From Treponema peruense (GTDB taxonomy: Bacteria; Spirochaetota; Spirochaetia; Treponematales; Treponemataceae): a DNA stretch of 64,000 nucleotides. The stretch covers positions 868,001 through 932,000 of the forward strand of contig NZ_CP064936.1 of the NCBI RefSeq assembly GCF_016117655.1. Reading direction: 5' to 3'. Each line of letters begins with the position of its first letter. The stretch's first letter is position 1. The notes beneath the pieces are model-generated. The model did no database searches and was not told the origin of the DNA. It worked only from the letters and a program-made list of their open reading frames with translations. The position numbers and the translations under genes are program-made. Below are positions 1 to 10,100 of this stretch, piece by piece.

Positions 1-1
1 T

Positions 2-472
2 CTTTTGTTTGGTTCTTTCTGGGGCGGACTTCAGGAAATTGCGCTCGGTGCCGACGGTTTTGTAAAAAAAGGTGAAAAGCCCGTAACTGTCGCCAGCCGC
101 GGAACAAATCCTAATCCGATAGAAGGCGGTTATCTTTTTAAACACGGAAAATATTATTATCTTTTTGCATCACACGATTTTTGCTGCAGGGGAACAGCTT
201 CTTCTTACCACATTGTTGTGGGGCGTTCTGAAAGTGTCTGCGGTCCTTTTTATGATGACATTGGCGTGAGCATGAGTGACGGCGGCGGAACTACACTGCG
301 CAACGGACTCAGTTATTCACGCTGGGCAGGCCCCGGTCACAATACCGTTTTTGCAGACACTGACAATAAAATATATCTTGTTTACCATGCATACGACAGG
401 CTCAATAACGGGGAGCCCGAACTTCAGATAGAAGAATTAAAATGGAACGAATACGGCTGGCCTGAATTTTAG
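2..472 (+). CDS. GH43 endo-alpha-1,5-L-arabinanase, C-terminal part
   Basis: This is the 3' end of a gene that enters from the left edge, so no start is visible. The protein would cut the alpha-1,5-arabinan backbone of pectin, probably outside the cytoplasm, although the signal region lies outside the window. Recognisable GH43 arabinanase blocks are present: a FGSFWGGLQEI segment (blade with the conserved SFWGG), YYLFASHDFCC, and the closing GPGHNTVF, YLVYHAYD and LQIEELKW motifs. The GPGH histidine is the conserved active-site histidine of arabinanases by family knowledge. The protein ends GWPEF, a normal arabinanase terminus, so the gene seems intact at this end. The next gene is convergent and the two stop codons overlap by four bases. 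Confidence 0.85.
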   Translation, partial: LLFGSFWGGLQEIALGADGFVKKGEKPVTVASRGTNPNPIEGGYLFKHGKYYYLFASHDFCCRGTASSYHIVVGRSESVCGPFYDDIGVSMSDGGGTTLRNGLSYSRWAGPGHNTVFADTDNKIYLVYHAYDRLNNGEPELQIEELKWNEYGWPEF

Positions 473-657
473 TCTTCACCGCTGAACTGTTCATCTGTTT
501 TACTGTCTGTCATTTCTCTTTCTTCGAGCATTTCGGCATCTTCGCGCCCGTGCGGAACAGCCCATGATGAATATTTGCCGCTGCCGTTTTTCTTTTTTCT
601 TTCAAGCGGATTCGTATACTGTCTTCTTAGTTTTGAATAATATTCTTCGTCGTCCAT
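469..657 (-). CDS. small hypothetical protein (62 aa)
   Basis: A short, strongly charged ORF (MDDEEYYSKLRRQYTNP...) rich in Glu, Lys and Arg, with no membrane segment or signal peptide and no motif I recognise. It converges on the arabinanase gene, overlapping its stop codon by four bases. The Shine-Dalgarno is weak (TTTGGA about 13 bases before the ATG). The case for a real gene is the lack of other coding potential here, codon use like that of neighbours and a position typical of small treponemal ORFs. It could be spurious. Confidence 0.4.
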   Translation of the reverse strand: MDDEEYYSKLRRQYTNPLERKKKNGSGKYSSWAVPHGREDAEMLEEREMTDSKTDEQFSGED

Positions 658-751
658 AATTTTTTTCCAAAGCTTCTATGTGAAAGCGCAGTTGTTACAA
701 AGAGTAAACTCGGCAGAAGTGATACTGCGTAGGGAGCACGCGGGAAGCTGC

Positions 752-781
752 AAAAAAAGGCTGCCCTTATGGACAGCCTTT
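752..781 (-). terminator. rho-independent terminator of pckA
   Basis: A 7-bp stem (AAGGCTG/CAGCCTT) around a 10-base loop is followed, on the minus strand, by a run of T (the A run at 752-758). It lies about 25 bases downstream of the pckA stop. The 658-751 stretch beside it shows no other feature. Confidence 0.8.
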
Positions 782-803
782 CCATTAGAAATTGACTAAT
801 TCA

Positions 804-2663
804 TTAAGCCTTGCTAAGACGAGCTTCGAGGTCATCAAGACACTCTGTAAGTTCCTTTGGCAAGTGCTTTCCGAACTTAGGATAGTGGTTTTCGCGGATG
901 TCTTTGCATTCCTTGAGCCAGCCTTCCTTGTCAACCTTTGTGATTGCAGGAATCTGTTCCTTGTAAACTTCTGCAAGTCCGTCAAGGTTAAGAGAACCTT
1001 CTTTTGGCATATATCCGATTGGTGTGTCAACGAAGTTGTCTTTTCCGTCGCAGCGGTCAAAAATCCATGCAAGAACGCGGCTGTTGTCGCCGTATCCTGG
1101 CCACATGAATCCGCCGGGGAGCTTGTCGTTGTTTTCGTCCTTGCGGAACCAGTTAACGTAGAAGATTTTAGGAAGCTTGTCCTGATCCTTTGCGCTCTTT
1201 CCTATGCTGATCCAGTGTGCGAAGTAGTCGCCCATGTTGTATCCGCAGAAAGGAAGAATTGCGAACGGGTCGCGGCGAATCTTTCCAACCTGTGATGCAT
1301 CGATTGTAGATGCAGCAGTGATTTCTGATCCGACGATTGATCCAAGGAATACACCGTGGTTCCAGTTGCGTGCCTGGTGTACGAGAGGAACTGTTGAAGG
1401 GCGGCGTCCTCCAAAGAGAATTGCACTGATAGGAACACCCTTTGGATCTTCCCATTCTTTTGCGATACACGGACACTGTTTTGCAGGTGCTGTAAAGCGT
1501 GCGTTAGGATGAGCCATTTCTTCGCCCTTTGGAGCCTTGTCCTTGGGGAATGCATCGCGTGTGTTTCCCTTCCAGTCAACAAGCTTGCCCTTTGCAGGGT
1601 AACCGATTCCTTCCCACCAGACGTCTCCGTCTTCTGTAAGTGCACAGTTTGTAAAGATTGTGTTCTTTTCTGCAGAAATAAGAGCGTTCTTGTTTGACTC
1701 TGCTGAAGTTCCCGGAGCAACACCAAAGAATCCTGCTTCGGGGTTGATTGCATAAAGACGTCCGTCTTCACCGAACTTCATCCATGCAATGTCGTCACCG
1801 ACAGTTTCGACCTTCCAGCCAGGGATTGTTGGAATAAGCATAGCGAGGTTTGTCTTACCACATGCAGACGGGAATGCGCCTGTAACGTACTTGACTTCGC
1901 CCTGTGGGTTTGTGAGCTTAAGAATAAGCATGTGTTCTGCAAGCCATCCTTCGTCGCGTGCAAGAACAGTAGCAATACGAAGAGCAAAACACTTCTTTCC
2001 GAGAAGAGCGTTTCCGCCGTATCCTGATCCGTAAGACCAGATGAGGCGTTCTTCGGGGAACTGGCTGATATACTTGTGTTCAACATCAGCGCAAGGCCAG
2101 ACTCCGTTGTCTTTTTCACCGTTGTTGAGCGGCTTTCCTACAGAGTGGAGACACGGTACGAATTCTGCGTTGGGGTCTGCATTGAAAATGTCAAGAACCT
2201 TTGATCCAGCGCGTGTCATGATGTCCATGTTAAGAACAACGTACTCAGAGTCTGTAAGCTCGATTCCGTTCTTTGAAATTGGTGAGCCGAGTGGTCCCAT
2301 GCAGAAAGGAATGACGTACATTGTGCGGCCGTGCATACAGCCCTTGTAGAGGCCTTTCATTGTGGCCTTAAGCTCTTTCGGGTCAATCCAGTGGTTTGTA
2401 GGACCAGCATCTTCTTCTTTTACAGAAGAGATGAATGTGCGTGATTCAACACGTGCAACATCAGAAGGCAGTGAGCGGAACAGGAAACTGTTGGGCTTCT
2501 TGGCAAGCGGAGTTGCGAGTCCTGCGTCAACGCATTTTTTCATCAGGCGGTCATATTCAGCCGTAGATCCGTCGCAAACGTAAACCTCGTCAGGTTCGCA
2601 CATAGCGACACATTCTTCAATCCAAGCCTTGATTTTTGGGTGCTTGATGTCATTGATAGTCAT
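804..2663 (-). CDS. pckA: phosphoenolpyruvate carboxykinase, GTP type
   Basis: Interconverts oxaloacetate + GTP and PEP + CO2 + GDP in the cytoplasm. In succinate- or acetate-forming anaerobes it usually runs toward oxaloacetate, but direction cannot be read from sequence. The 619-residue length is normal for the GTP family. Signature segments include [15 protein letters not shown] (around 211-225), the P-loop FPSACGKTN (264-272) with the family's unusual cysteine, the second metal/nucleotide motif VGDDIAW, and a FGGRRPS loop. The ATG is preceded by AGGAG at a good distance (GGAGTAGTTGTATG). The gene stands alone, with a terminator behind it and a divergent Nudix gene ahead. The cysteine-containing P-loop distinguishes it from ATP-type PEPCK. 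Confidence 0.96.
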   Translation of the reverse strand: MTINDIKHPKIKAWIEECVAMCEPDEVYVCDGSTAEYDRLMKKCVDAGLATPLAKKPNSFLFRSLPSDVARVESRTFISSVKEEDAGPTNHWIDPKELKATMKGLYKGCMHGRTMYVIPFCMGPLGSPISKNGIELTDSEYVVLNMDIMTRAGSKVLDIFNADPNAEFVPCLHSVGKPLNNGEKDNGVWPCADVEHKYISQFPEERLIWSYGSGYGGNALLGKKCFALRIATVLARDEGWLAEHMLILKLTNPQGEVKYVTGAFPSACGKTNLAMLIPTIPGWKVETVGDDIAWMKFGEDGRLYAINPEAGFFGVAPGTSAESNKNALISAEKNTIFTNCALTEDGDVWWEGIGYPAKGKLVDWKGNTRDAFPKDKAPKGEEMAHPNARFTAPAKQCPCIAKEWEDPKGVPISAILFGGRRPSTVPLVHQARNWNHGVFLGSIVGSEITAASTIDASQVGKIRRDPFAILPFCGYNMGDYFAHWISIGKSAKDQDKLPKIFYVNWFRKDENNDKLPGGFMWPGYGDNSRVLAWIFDRCDGKDNFVDTPIGYMPKEGSLNLDGLAEVYKEQIPAITKVDKEGWLKECKDIRENHYPKFGKHLPKELTECLDDLEARLSKA

Positions 2664-2875
2664 ACAACTACTCCTATGATGGCGGGAATCAAAAAATGAA
2701 ACAGAAGTTTTTACAACGTAGCCTTTCTGTTTTCATGTCCATGCGTCAGCGCAGACCTTTTGATTCCTATACAAAAAATATACATTTTTTTGCCTTTATT
2801 TTCAACCGATATTCAAAAAATATTCGTTTACACCTATGCGCGCGGATGTACTTTTACAGTGCATGTGCAGACAAC

Positions 2876-2905
2876 TTGATTTTATCTTTTTAATATGCGT
2901 ATATT
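2876..2905 (+). promoter_or_regulatory. sigma70-like promoter of the Nudix gene (leaderless)
   Basis: TTGATT, 18 bases, TATATT (2900-2905). The start codon follows the -10 box by six bases, so the predicted transcription start is the A of ATG 2912. No Shine-Dalgarno sequence is present. Confidence 0.55.
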
Positions 2906-2911
2906 TATGTT

Positions 2912-3442
2912 ATGAAAGACAATAAATTCAATTTTTGTCCTGAATGCGGCTCAAAAAATATATGTACAAAAAACAGCGGGCGCAAGTGGGTTTGCCCTGA
3001 CTGCGGTTTTGAACTTTACAACAATACCGCTGCGGCTGTAGGACTTCTTATACAGAATAAAAAGGGTGAGCTTTTATTTGAAAAACGTGCAAAGGAACCA
3101 AGAAAAGGGTTTTTGGCTTTTCCCGGCGGATTCTGTGAACCTGATGAAAGCGGTGAAAATGCAGCCGTGCGCGAGTGTTTTGAAGAAATAGGTGTAAGGC
3201 CGCTTTCTGTAAAATACATATGCAGTTACCCGAATACATATGTCTACAAAGATGTCGTCTACAAAACCTGCGATATGTTTTTTACCGCAACTCTTCCGGC
3301 TGGGGCACAGCTTAAGGCCGAAGAGTCCGAAGTGAGCGGATTTGAATGGGTTGGTGTAAAATCTGCGGAAGATGTAGAAAAAATACCGTTAGCATTTGTT
3401 TCTGCAAAAAACACACTGTTGAAGTGGCTGGAGACAAAATGA
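2912..3442 (+). CDS. Nudix hydrolase with N-terminal zinc ribbon
   Basis: A cytoplasmic pyrophosphohydrolase acting on a nucleoside-diphosphate-linked substrate; the exact substrate is not predictable. The N-terminus carries a four-cysteine zinc ribbon (FCPECGSK at 8-15 and CPDCGF at 28-33). A complete Nudix box follows: GGFCEPDE then RECFEEIGV, matching Gx5Ex7REUxEExGU. The zinc ribbon plus Nudix layout resembles NudC-like NADH pyrophosphatases, but at 176 aa it is shorter than NudC and I do not see the NudC SQPWPFPxS signature, so NADH specificity is not claimed. It overlaps the following membrane-protein gene by four bases (ATGA), so the two are co-translated. Confidence 0.9.
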   Translation: MKDNKFNFCPECGSKNICTKNSGRKWVCPDCGFELYNNTAAAVGLLIQNKKGELLFEKRAKEPRKGFLAFPGGFCEPDESGENAAVRECFEEIGVRPLSVKYICSYPNTYVYKDVVYKTCDMFFTATLPAGAQLKAEESEVSGFEWVGVKSAEDVEKIPLAFVSAKNTLLKWLETK

Positions 3443-3756
3443 GTTTACCTTTAATTATGTGTATTGCGGGCGCGGCAGTTTTTATTTTTGTATTTTTCTT
3501 CTATATAATACGCATATCCCGCCTTAAAAAGACCCGCGCCGGCTCTTCTCTTGATGTACCGCGCGCACCGGTTTCGTACAAGGGCAGCATTGCAGCGGCT
3601 TTTGTTCTGGAAGCACTGCCTTTTGCGGTTCCCATGGAATTATATATGGTGGCGGTTTCACTAGCCTGCGGAATTCTTGGCGAGATAATTGTTTTTAAGG
3701 AAAGAATAGCAAAAATTTCCGAAAATGAGCCATCGGGTACTGGACAAAGTTCGTAA
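3439..3756 (+). CDS. small membrane protein (105 aa)
   Basis: The start chosen is the ATG overlapping the Nudix stop (ATGA at 3439-3442). A longer in-frame reading would run back into the Nudix gene and is rejected. The product has an N-terminal transmembrane helix (LIMCIAGAAVFIFVFFFYII), a short basic segment (RLKKTR), then a hydrophobic hairpin (SIAAAFVLEALPFAVPMELY and MVAVSLACGILGEIIVF), so probably three membrane segments. No family is recognised. The tRNA-Cys promoter overlaps its 3' end. Confidence 0.65.
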   Translation: MSLPLIMCIAGAAVFIFVFFFYIIRISRLKKTRAGSSLDVPRAPVSYKGSIAAAFVLEALPFAVPMELYMVAVSLACGILGEIIVFKERIAKISENEPSGTGQSS

Positions 3757-3769
3757 TATTCTATATACT
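3741..3769 (+). promoter_or_regulatory. promoter of tRNA-Cys
   Basis: TGGACA, 17 bases, TATACT (3764-3769), placing the transcription start about seven bases before the mature 5' end of the tRNA. The -35 box lies inside the end of the upstream membrane-protein gene. Confidence 0.6.
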
Positions 3770-3782
3770 ACTAATACTTTAT

Positions 3783-3854
3783 GGCGTCTTACCCAAGCGG
3801 TAAGGGAGAGGTCTGCAAAACCTTTATGCAGCGGTTCGATTCCGCTAGACGCCT
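3783..3854 (+). tRNA. tRNA-Cys (anticodon GCA)
   Basis: A full cloverleaf can be folded: acceptor GGCGTCT/AGACGCC, D arm CCC..GGG with the GCGGTAA loop, anticodon stem GAGGT/ACCTT around CTGCAAA (anticodon GCA), and T arm AGCGG TTCGATT CCGCT. The discriminator is T, as expected for cysteine tRNA. The CCA end is not encoded (TTTCATA follows). An overlapping reading frame here is a shadow and is not annotated. Confidence 0.95.
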
Positions 3855-3860
3855 TTCATA

Positions 3861-3893
3861 AAAAAAAGGTATCCGGTTGGATACCTTTTTTTT
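3861..3893 (+). terminator. rho-independent terminator after tRNA-Cys
   Basis: An A-run, the stem AAGGTATCC/GGATACCTT with a GGTT loop, then eight T residues. The A and T runs are symmetric, so it could act in both directions, but only the plus direction has a transcript to stop. Confidence 0.9.
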
Positions 3894-3984
3894 ATGCTTA
3901 CGGACTGTTCGAGCAAAGCTGCGGTCCGATACAATATATTTTGTGCTGTCCGGGTATCCGGGCGGCACTTTTCTGGAGAGATTT

Positions 3985-6927
3985 ATGAGAAGAGTTTTTG
4001 TTTTTGCACTTCTGCTGTCTTTTGTTTTGAGTTTTGTTTCTGCCGCCAGTATGCCTTCGCATTCTAAAATACGGATTTCTTCTACAAAGTGGTTTGACAT
4101 CATCTATCCTGTAGAAAGTGAAAATTCAGCCCGGGAACTTTTTGACAAAGCCGATTCAATTTATGAAAAAATCTGTGCATCTTACGGAAAAGAGCCTGAC
4201 TTTCGCATGCCGGTTGTAATTACTCCTGACACTGACGCTTACAACGCTTATTTTTCCAACGGACACTACAATCATATTGTTCTTTTTGATGCTGTTTCTG
4301 ATGAAAGTATGGCTGTTTTTTCTGAGCCGCTTCTTGGAACTTTTACGCATGAACTGACCCATGCTGTTTCTATAAATATGCGCAATCCGTTCTGGAAAGT
4401 TATAGATTCTGTGTTCGGCGATATTTTTAATCCGGGCTCGGCTTTTATTATGACGACTCTTTTTAAGGAAGGGGCTGCTGTTTCTATGGAAAGTTCCGGC
4501 GGGGAAGGGCGACTTAACGATCCTTTTTACCTTCATATGTCGCGCCAGGCAAAACTTTCGGGCAAATTTCCTTCGGCGCAGGATGTGACAGGCGCAAGGG
4601 ACAAGTTTCCTTCGGCATCGGCATCTTACGGTTTTGGCGGACCTTTTGCCGCTTTTATCCAGCAGAAATACGGAATGGAAAAATATGCCGAATTCTGGTA
4701 CCGTGCAATAAATGCAAAAAGCCTGACTTATGAAACTGCTTTCAAGCGAATCTACGATGTGAGTCTTGGAACTGCGTGGAAGGAATTCAAAGATTCTGTT
4801 TATGTTCCAGATATTCCCAAAAATCCTCTTGAAGAAAAATTTGTTACTGACTTTTTTAACCCTAAGTCAGACAGTTTTTCAAGACAAAATCTTTTGGGTT
4901 CAAGGTTTTACGGCCTTTCGTCTTCTGATGTTTCGGTAAGTTACATTGACGGCGGGGCTGTCTGGCTTTGTTCTGCACAGGACGGGATGTTCGGCGTTCC
5001 AAAAAAACTGTTTTCGCGCGACGGAATTCTTTCGGCAAGGCTTTCTTCTGACGGGGAATTTCTTGCTGTAAGTTACGAAGATGACAACAGTTCGGGAACA
5101 AAATACAAATCTGCACTTTACGAAATCAAAAGCGGCAGGTGGCATGAAATAAAGCAGGCAGGACTAAGGGACGCGTGTGTTTATTACGCAGAAGGAAAAA
5201 TTTATGTTACTGCAGTTTATGCTTTTTCTCAGAGCGCTTCCCTTGTGACGTTTGCATTTGACGGAAAATCTTTTTTAAGGGCAAGTGAAGTTTCTTTTGC
5301 AAGCGGCGAGTCTGTTTTTTCTCCCTGTTTTATTGAAGGAAATGTTTATGCTGTCTGCAGGTCGGGACTTGAGTGGACTATAAGATGCTTTGGGGATCTG
5401 CGGAATTCAAACGGCGTTAAAAATGAGACATATTCTTTTTTGCCTGATGCACGGCTCCGATGGCTTTCGGCGGGAATTCTTGGCGGTAAACCTGTGCTTT
5501 TGTTTTCTTATGCCGAGCCTGACACTTTCCCAAGGCTGGGATGGCTTGACCCTTCTTCAAAAGAAATGTTCCTTATGAATACTGACGTTTCGGGCGGCGT
5601 GTACTGGCCGGTTGCTGCCGCCGGATCTGTTGTTTACAGCTCTTATTTTTATGACAACAGAAAACTTTTGTGTCTGGACACAACTTCTCTTGACAATGCC
5701 GGCGGAGTTTTGAAACTGACCGCCGCCCGGTCTGCGGTTAACGAAAGCAGTGACGCTTTTTCTGAAAGCCACGGCGGTTCTTTAGAAGGGACTTTTTCTT
5801 CTAAAAAATACAGAAAACCTTACTGGCACAGGGGGACTCTTCTTACGGGTCCTGTTGTGCCCGGTTATCAGTTAATTCCTTATGTTGCGGATGATGTGAA
5901 GAATGATTCCCTTATAAATACTGTTCCGTTTGTCTGGGGTTTGACATGGATGACAAGTAACCCGTGGGATTCTGACACTCTTACACTGAGTGCCGGAACG
6001 AGTTTTGATGCAAAAGCATGGGGCTTTTCTGCAGGATTTTCGGGTTCAACCTCTACATCGCTTTTTTCTTACAATGAAATGCCTGCGGTTGTTGTGGACA
6101 AGGACGGATTTGTTCAGGCTTCAAACAATCTTTCTCTTTCTTCGGGCGTAAATCTTGGCGGTAAGGCTGACCTTTTGTTTTCTCTTGAGAATAAAGCCTT
6201 TTTTGGAAAAAATACATGGGGTTTTGGGGGCTTGATACTGGATTATATTGAAGATGACAACTTGTATTTTTATGACAAGAACAAAGTGTCTGCCAAAATT
6301 TCCACAATCCGCAAAATGGGACCCGGAACATTCGAGCTTGGCGGTATTGCGCTGTCTGTTGCCTACAAAACTGTAGTTATGGGAACAGCAGGCGGCCGTC
6401 ACCAATACAATGTTTTTAATGAAGGCGATGATATGGTTCTGCAACAGTACCTTTACCCCGAAGTGAGTGTAAATATTCCGCGCCTTCTGCCGTTTTCATG
6501 CAGGGATTCGTTTACTTACAATCTGCCGGTTGCATTCAATGTGCAGATGTGCTCTTATATAGGAAAATTTCTTTCTTTTGAAGCCGAAAGTGTTATATTT
6601 GCGTATGAAATCCAGCGCGGAATTCCGTTTGTGCCGCTTTATTTTAACCGTTTTCTTCTTACGGCAGACTACTGCGGTTCTTTGGGTAATTCAGGAACGG
6701 ACTATACTCTTTGGAATTTTGTAAAGGTTTTTTCTGACCTTTCTGGAGACAGAATGGGGTACAGGGATTTTTTGTCCCTTAAACTGATTCTGGAACCGTC
6801 ATTCAATACCGGCCTTTTTGCAAATCCTTCTTCGCACGTGAGTGTTTATTGTTCTGTAGGCCTACCGTTGAAAAACTTTGACCCCGGCAATTTCAAACTA
6901 TCCTTCGGAGTCGGCTCTCTATTTTAG
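3985..6927 (+). CDS. secreted zinc metalloprotease fused to propeller and barrel-like domains
   Basis: The ATG at 3985 is preceded by GGAGAG and begins a clear signal peptide (MRRVFVFALLLSFVLSFVSA), so it is preferred over an upstream in-frame reading through the tRNA terminator. Residues 110-130 carry GTFTHELTHA, a gluzincin-like HExxH zinc site (HELTH at 122-126), in a peptidase-MA-like N-terminal third. The middle (about 300-600) has irregular repeats such as LSARLSSDGEFLAVSYE that resemble a TolB/WD-type propeller. The last third is rich in alternating hydrophobic/polar strands with many Gly, Ser and aromatic residues (WGFSAGFSGSTSTS), ending in FGVGSLF, as in an outer-membrane beta-barrel ending in Phe. 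Probably a surface-exposed protease anchored in the outer membrane; the domain reading beyond HExxH is by eye. Confidence 0.7.
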   Translation: MRRVFVFALLLSFVLSFVSAASMPSHSKIRISSTKWFDIIYPVESENSARELFDKADSIYEKICASYGKEPDFRMPVVITPDTDAYNAYFSNGHYNHIVLFDAVSDESMAVFSEPLLGTFTHELTHAVSINMRNPFWKVIDSVFGDIFNPGSAFIMTTLFKEGAAVSMESSGGEGRLNDPFYLHMSRQAKLSGKFPSAQDVTGARDKFPSASASYGFGGPFAAFIQQKYGMEKYAEFWYRAINAKSLTYETAFKRIYDVSLGTAWKEFKDSVYVPDIPKNPLEEKFVTDFFNPKSDSFSRQNLLGSRFYGLSSSDVSVSYIDGGAVWLCSAQDGMFGVPKKLFSRDGILSARLSSDGEFLAVSYEDDNSSGTKYKSALYEIKSGRWHEIKQAGLRDACVYYAEGKIYVTAVYAFSQSASLVTFAFDGKSFLRASEVSFASGESVFSPCFIEGNVYAVCRSGLEWTIRCFGDLRNSNGVKNETYSFLPDARLRWLSAGILGGKPVLLFSYAEPDTFPRLGWLDPSSKEMFLMNTDVSGGVYWPVAAAGSVVYSSYFYDNRKLLCLDTTSLDNAGGVLKLTAARSAVNESSDAFSESHGGSLEGTFSSKKYRKPYWHRGTLLTGPVVPGYQLIPYVADDVKNDSLINTVPFVWGLTWMTSNPWDSDTLTLSAGTSFDAKAWGFSAGFSGSTSTSLFSYNEMPAVVVDKDGFVQASNNLSLSSGVNLGGKADLLFSLENKAFFGKNTWGFGGLILDYIEDDNLYFYDKNKVSAKISTIRKMGPGTFELGGIALSVAYKTVVMGTAGGRHQYNVFNEGDDMVLQQYLYPEVSVNIPRLLPFSCRDSFTYNLPVAFNVQMCSYIGKFLSFEAESVIFAYEIQRGIPFVPLYFNRFLLTADYCGSLGNSGTDYTLWNFVKVFSDLSGDRMGYRDFLSLKLILEPSFNTGLFANPSSHVSVYCSVGLPLKNFDPGNFKLSFGVGSLF

Positions 6928-6938
6928 GCGCAGTAGAG

Positions 6939-6973
6939 ACAGTTGTGAAATAACAGTCTCAACTGTAATTTTT
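6939..6973 (+). terminator. probable terminator of the metalloprotease gene
   Basis: Inverted repeat ACAGTTG/CAACTGT with a 14-base loop, followed by AATTTTT, twelve bases after the stop codon. The loop is long, so efficiency is uncertain. Confidence 0.55.
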
Positions 6974-7131
6974 AAGAATGGCTTTGCTGTTCTTGAAATA
7001 AAAAATATTGTTTTTTTGTAGAAAAGTATTATAATAATAGCGAGTATAATGCGCCCTGAAAAAAATACAGAAATCTGAAGTGAACTAAGCTGTAAAAGTC
7101 GACAATATAATATTAAAATAGGAAAAAAGTG

Positions 7132-10100
7132 ATGTTGGTAAAAGATAAAAGAGAGTATTTGATAGTTCCGTTTACGGTGATTGCGCTTTTGGTTGACCTT
7201 CTTGGAAGAGTTTTTGCCGAAAAACTTATGCTTCCGCTTTGGTGCGACTCTGTCGGAACTTTTCTTATCGCGTATTTTGCAGGTCCTGTCTGTGGCGCTA
7301 TAGTTGGTTTTACGAACAATATAATTTACGGCATTTTTGTTGAACAGCAGTCGGTTTACTGCGTTACTGGCGCATTTATCGGTTTTTTAGCCGGACATTT
7401 TGCAAAAAAGAAGGTTTTTGAAAGCCAGTTTTTAACTATGACGATTGGAATGGGGCTTGCCGTAATTTCGACGGTTATTTCCGTAATCGTCAGCATAACA
7501 ATGTATGGCGGTGATATCGGCAATATCTGGGCATCTCAGGTAATGCGTTTTTTTATGGACGCAGGTTTTCCAAAATATGTTTCCTTTGTGACTGGGCAGT
7601 TTTATATTGAATTTTTGGACAAATTGTTTTGTGTGGAAATAATTTATCTTTTAATAAAACTCGTAAGGTTTTACAGAAAAAAACGTGATGAAAACTTAGA
7701 GGAAAAAAAATCGTTCAAAAACACAGCTCCGTTTTTGACTTTTATTTTTGCTCTTTTCTTTGTTTTTCAGCCTAAGCCGGCTTTTAGTCAAAATTTTACC
7801 GATGAATACGACTCTTATGTTCAGACTGTTTTTTCAAATTCCGAAGGACTTTTGTCTGGCGAAGCAAACGACATAGAACAGACAAATGACGGAAAACTTT
7901 GGATTGGAACTTATGCCGGCCTGTTTAAGTATGACGGTTCAAAATTTAAGCTTATGAGTGATATTCATTCTGTAAAAAGCGTAAATTGTCTTTTTGTAGA
8001 CGAAGAAGGAAGGCTTTGGACTGGAACAAATGACGGTGGAATTACGATTTTTATAAATGAACACGTGATGAATGTGATTGACGAAGAAAGCGGTCTTCTT
8101 TCAAATTCTGTAAAGGACATTGTCTGCGATACCGAAGGAAATTATTACATCGGAACAACGGAAGGAATTTCTCTCGTGTCTTTGAGCGGCGGAGTAAAAA
8201 TTACAAAAAAATATGAACAGATTAAAAACGTAACAAAAATGTCCGCCGACAAATTTGGAAACGTCGTTGCTGTTACCGAACGCGGAGAGCTTTTTTGCTT
8301 TAAAAACGGAGAAATTTGCTGTTCATTTTTAAAAGGCGAGGAAAAGACTTCTTTTCAGAGTGTGGATTTTTCGGAAGACGGAAGGCTTTTTCTTGCAAGC
8401 CCGGACGATTCGATTTTTATCTACAGACTGACGTCTTCCGGGGCAAATTTAGTCCGCAAATTTAAAATTCCAGGAATCGAAGGCATAAATTCATTCTATT
8501 TTGCAGAAAATAATGGCGTTTTTGTTTGTTCTGACACGGGAATAGCCTTTTTTGACGAGAGTTTTAAAGCCAAAAAACTTTACACAAACAATTTTTCGAA
8601 TTCAATCGACGCAATGCTTATCGATTATCAGGGAAATCTCTGGTTCAGTTCTTCAAGGCTTGGACTTCTCGAAATGTGCAAATCCACTTTTATCGAACTT
8701 TTTTCAGAAATTGAAGAAACGGCTGTTGTAAATTCTACAGAAAAATGGCAGGGACTGCTTTTTTGCGGCACTGACGAGGGACTTATAATTCTTGACGAAA
8801 AAAACGAAAAAAAACTCGAAAATAAAATAAGTTCATTGCTTAATAAAATAAGAATTCGCTGTTTGAAGGTGGATTCTATGGATAATCTGTGGATTGCAAC
8901 GACTGGAAGCGGTATTTATAAGGTGAGGGTGGATTCTTCTGGCGAATACGAGATAAAGAATTTTTCACAGAAAACAGGACTTCCTGGAAACCGTTTTAGA
9001 AATATCTGTGAACTTAAGGACGGAAGAATTGCTGTTGCCGGAGATTATGGAGTTGCCTTTTTGAGGGGAGATTCCGTTGAAAAAGTTTTTACTGCGCAGG
9101 ACGGTTTTGCCAACGAAAAATCTCTCTGCCTTCTTGAATACAAAAACGGCTGCTATGTAGGTTCGGACGGCGGTGGAATTTCAAAAATCGAAAATGACAA
9201 GATTGTTAAAAATATTGGAAAAAAAGACGGACTTTCTTCAAACGTAATTTTGCGAATGGTTTACGATTCTTTTTCTGACGGTGTATTTATTGTTACAAGC
9301 AACGGAATTTGCTATACGTCCGCAAAAGGAGAAGTCAAAAAACTCGATAATTTTCCGTATTCAAACAATTACGACATGATTTGCGATCCTGACGGAACAT
9401 GCTGGATTTTGGGAAGCGCTGGAATTTTTGTGGCACAGTCAAAAGATTTGATTGAAAATTTAAAAACCGAGTATCCGCTCATAAATGCAAAGCATGGTTT
9501 TCGTTCGCTGCTGATTGCAAATTCATGGCCTTGTCTCGAAAACGACAATCTTTATCTTTGCTGCGACAGCGGAGCCGTAAAGGTTAATATGTCAAAATAC
9601 GACATGGCTTCAAAATCTTACCGCATGATTTTGGATTTTGCGGAAGTTGACGGAATAAAGCATAGAATTAACCGTTCTGACGTTTTTAAGCTTTCGCCTC
9701 AAACTCAAAAGCTTGTGCTTGAGCCGGAAATATTGAATTATTCACTGAACGATCCTTACGTAAGATATTTTCTTGATGGAAATGATTTAAAACCTACAGA
9801 GTGTTTGCTCAGCGAACTTGGAAAAATTTCTTATTCAAACTTAAAGCCAAAGACTTACGTGTTTAAAATTTCGATTCTCGACGGATTGAACGGAAGCGTA
9901 ATCGAAAGTGCAAATTACACGATTGAAAAAGAAACAGAAATGTATCAGAAAAACTGGTTTAAGCTCTATGTTATCTTGACAGGCTGTCTTGTTCTTGTCT
10001 GGCTTACCTGGTTTGTTACTAGAGTTCGTTCTCAGAAGACTTTGCTTAAACAAAAATACGAACTCGAATATGCAAAGAAGCAGATTAAAATGGTGAACGA

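Noticed and set aside
785-2583. Several ORFs of 60-190 codons on both strands across pckA
   Set aside because: They are shadows of the pckA frame: no ribosome sites, and amino-acid composition typical of antisense or shifted frames.
3725-3988. An 87-codon ORF spanning the tRNA-Cys and its terminator
   Set aside because: It crosses a clear cloverleaf and a strong terminator; translation is not plausible.
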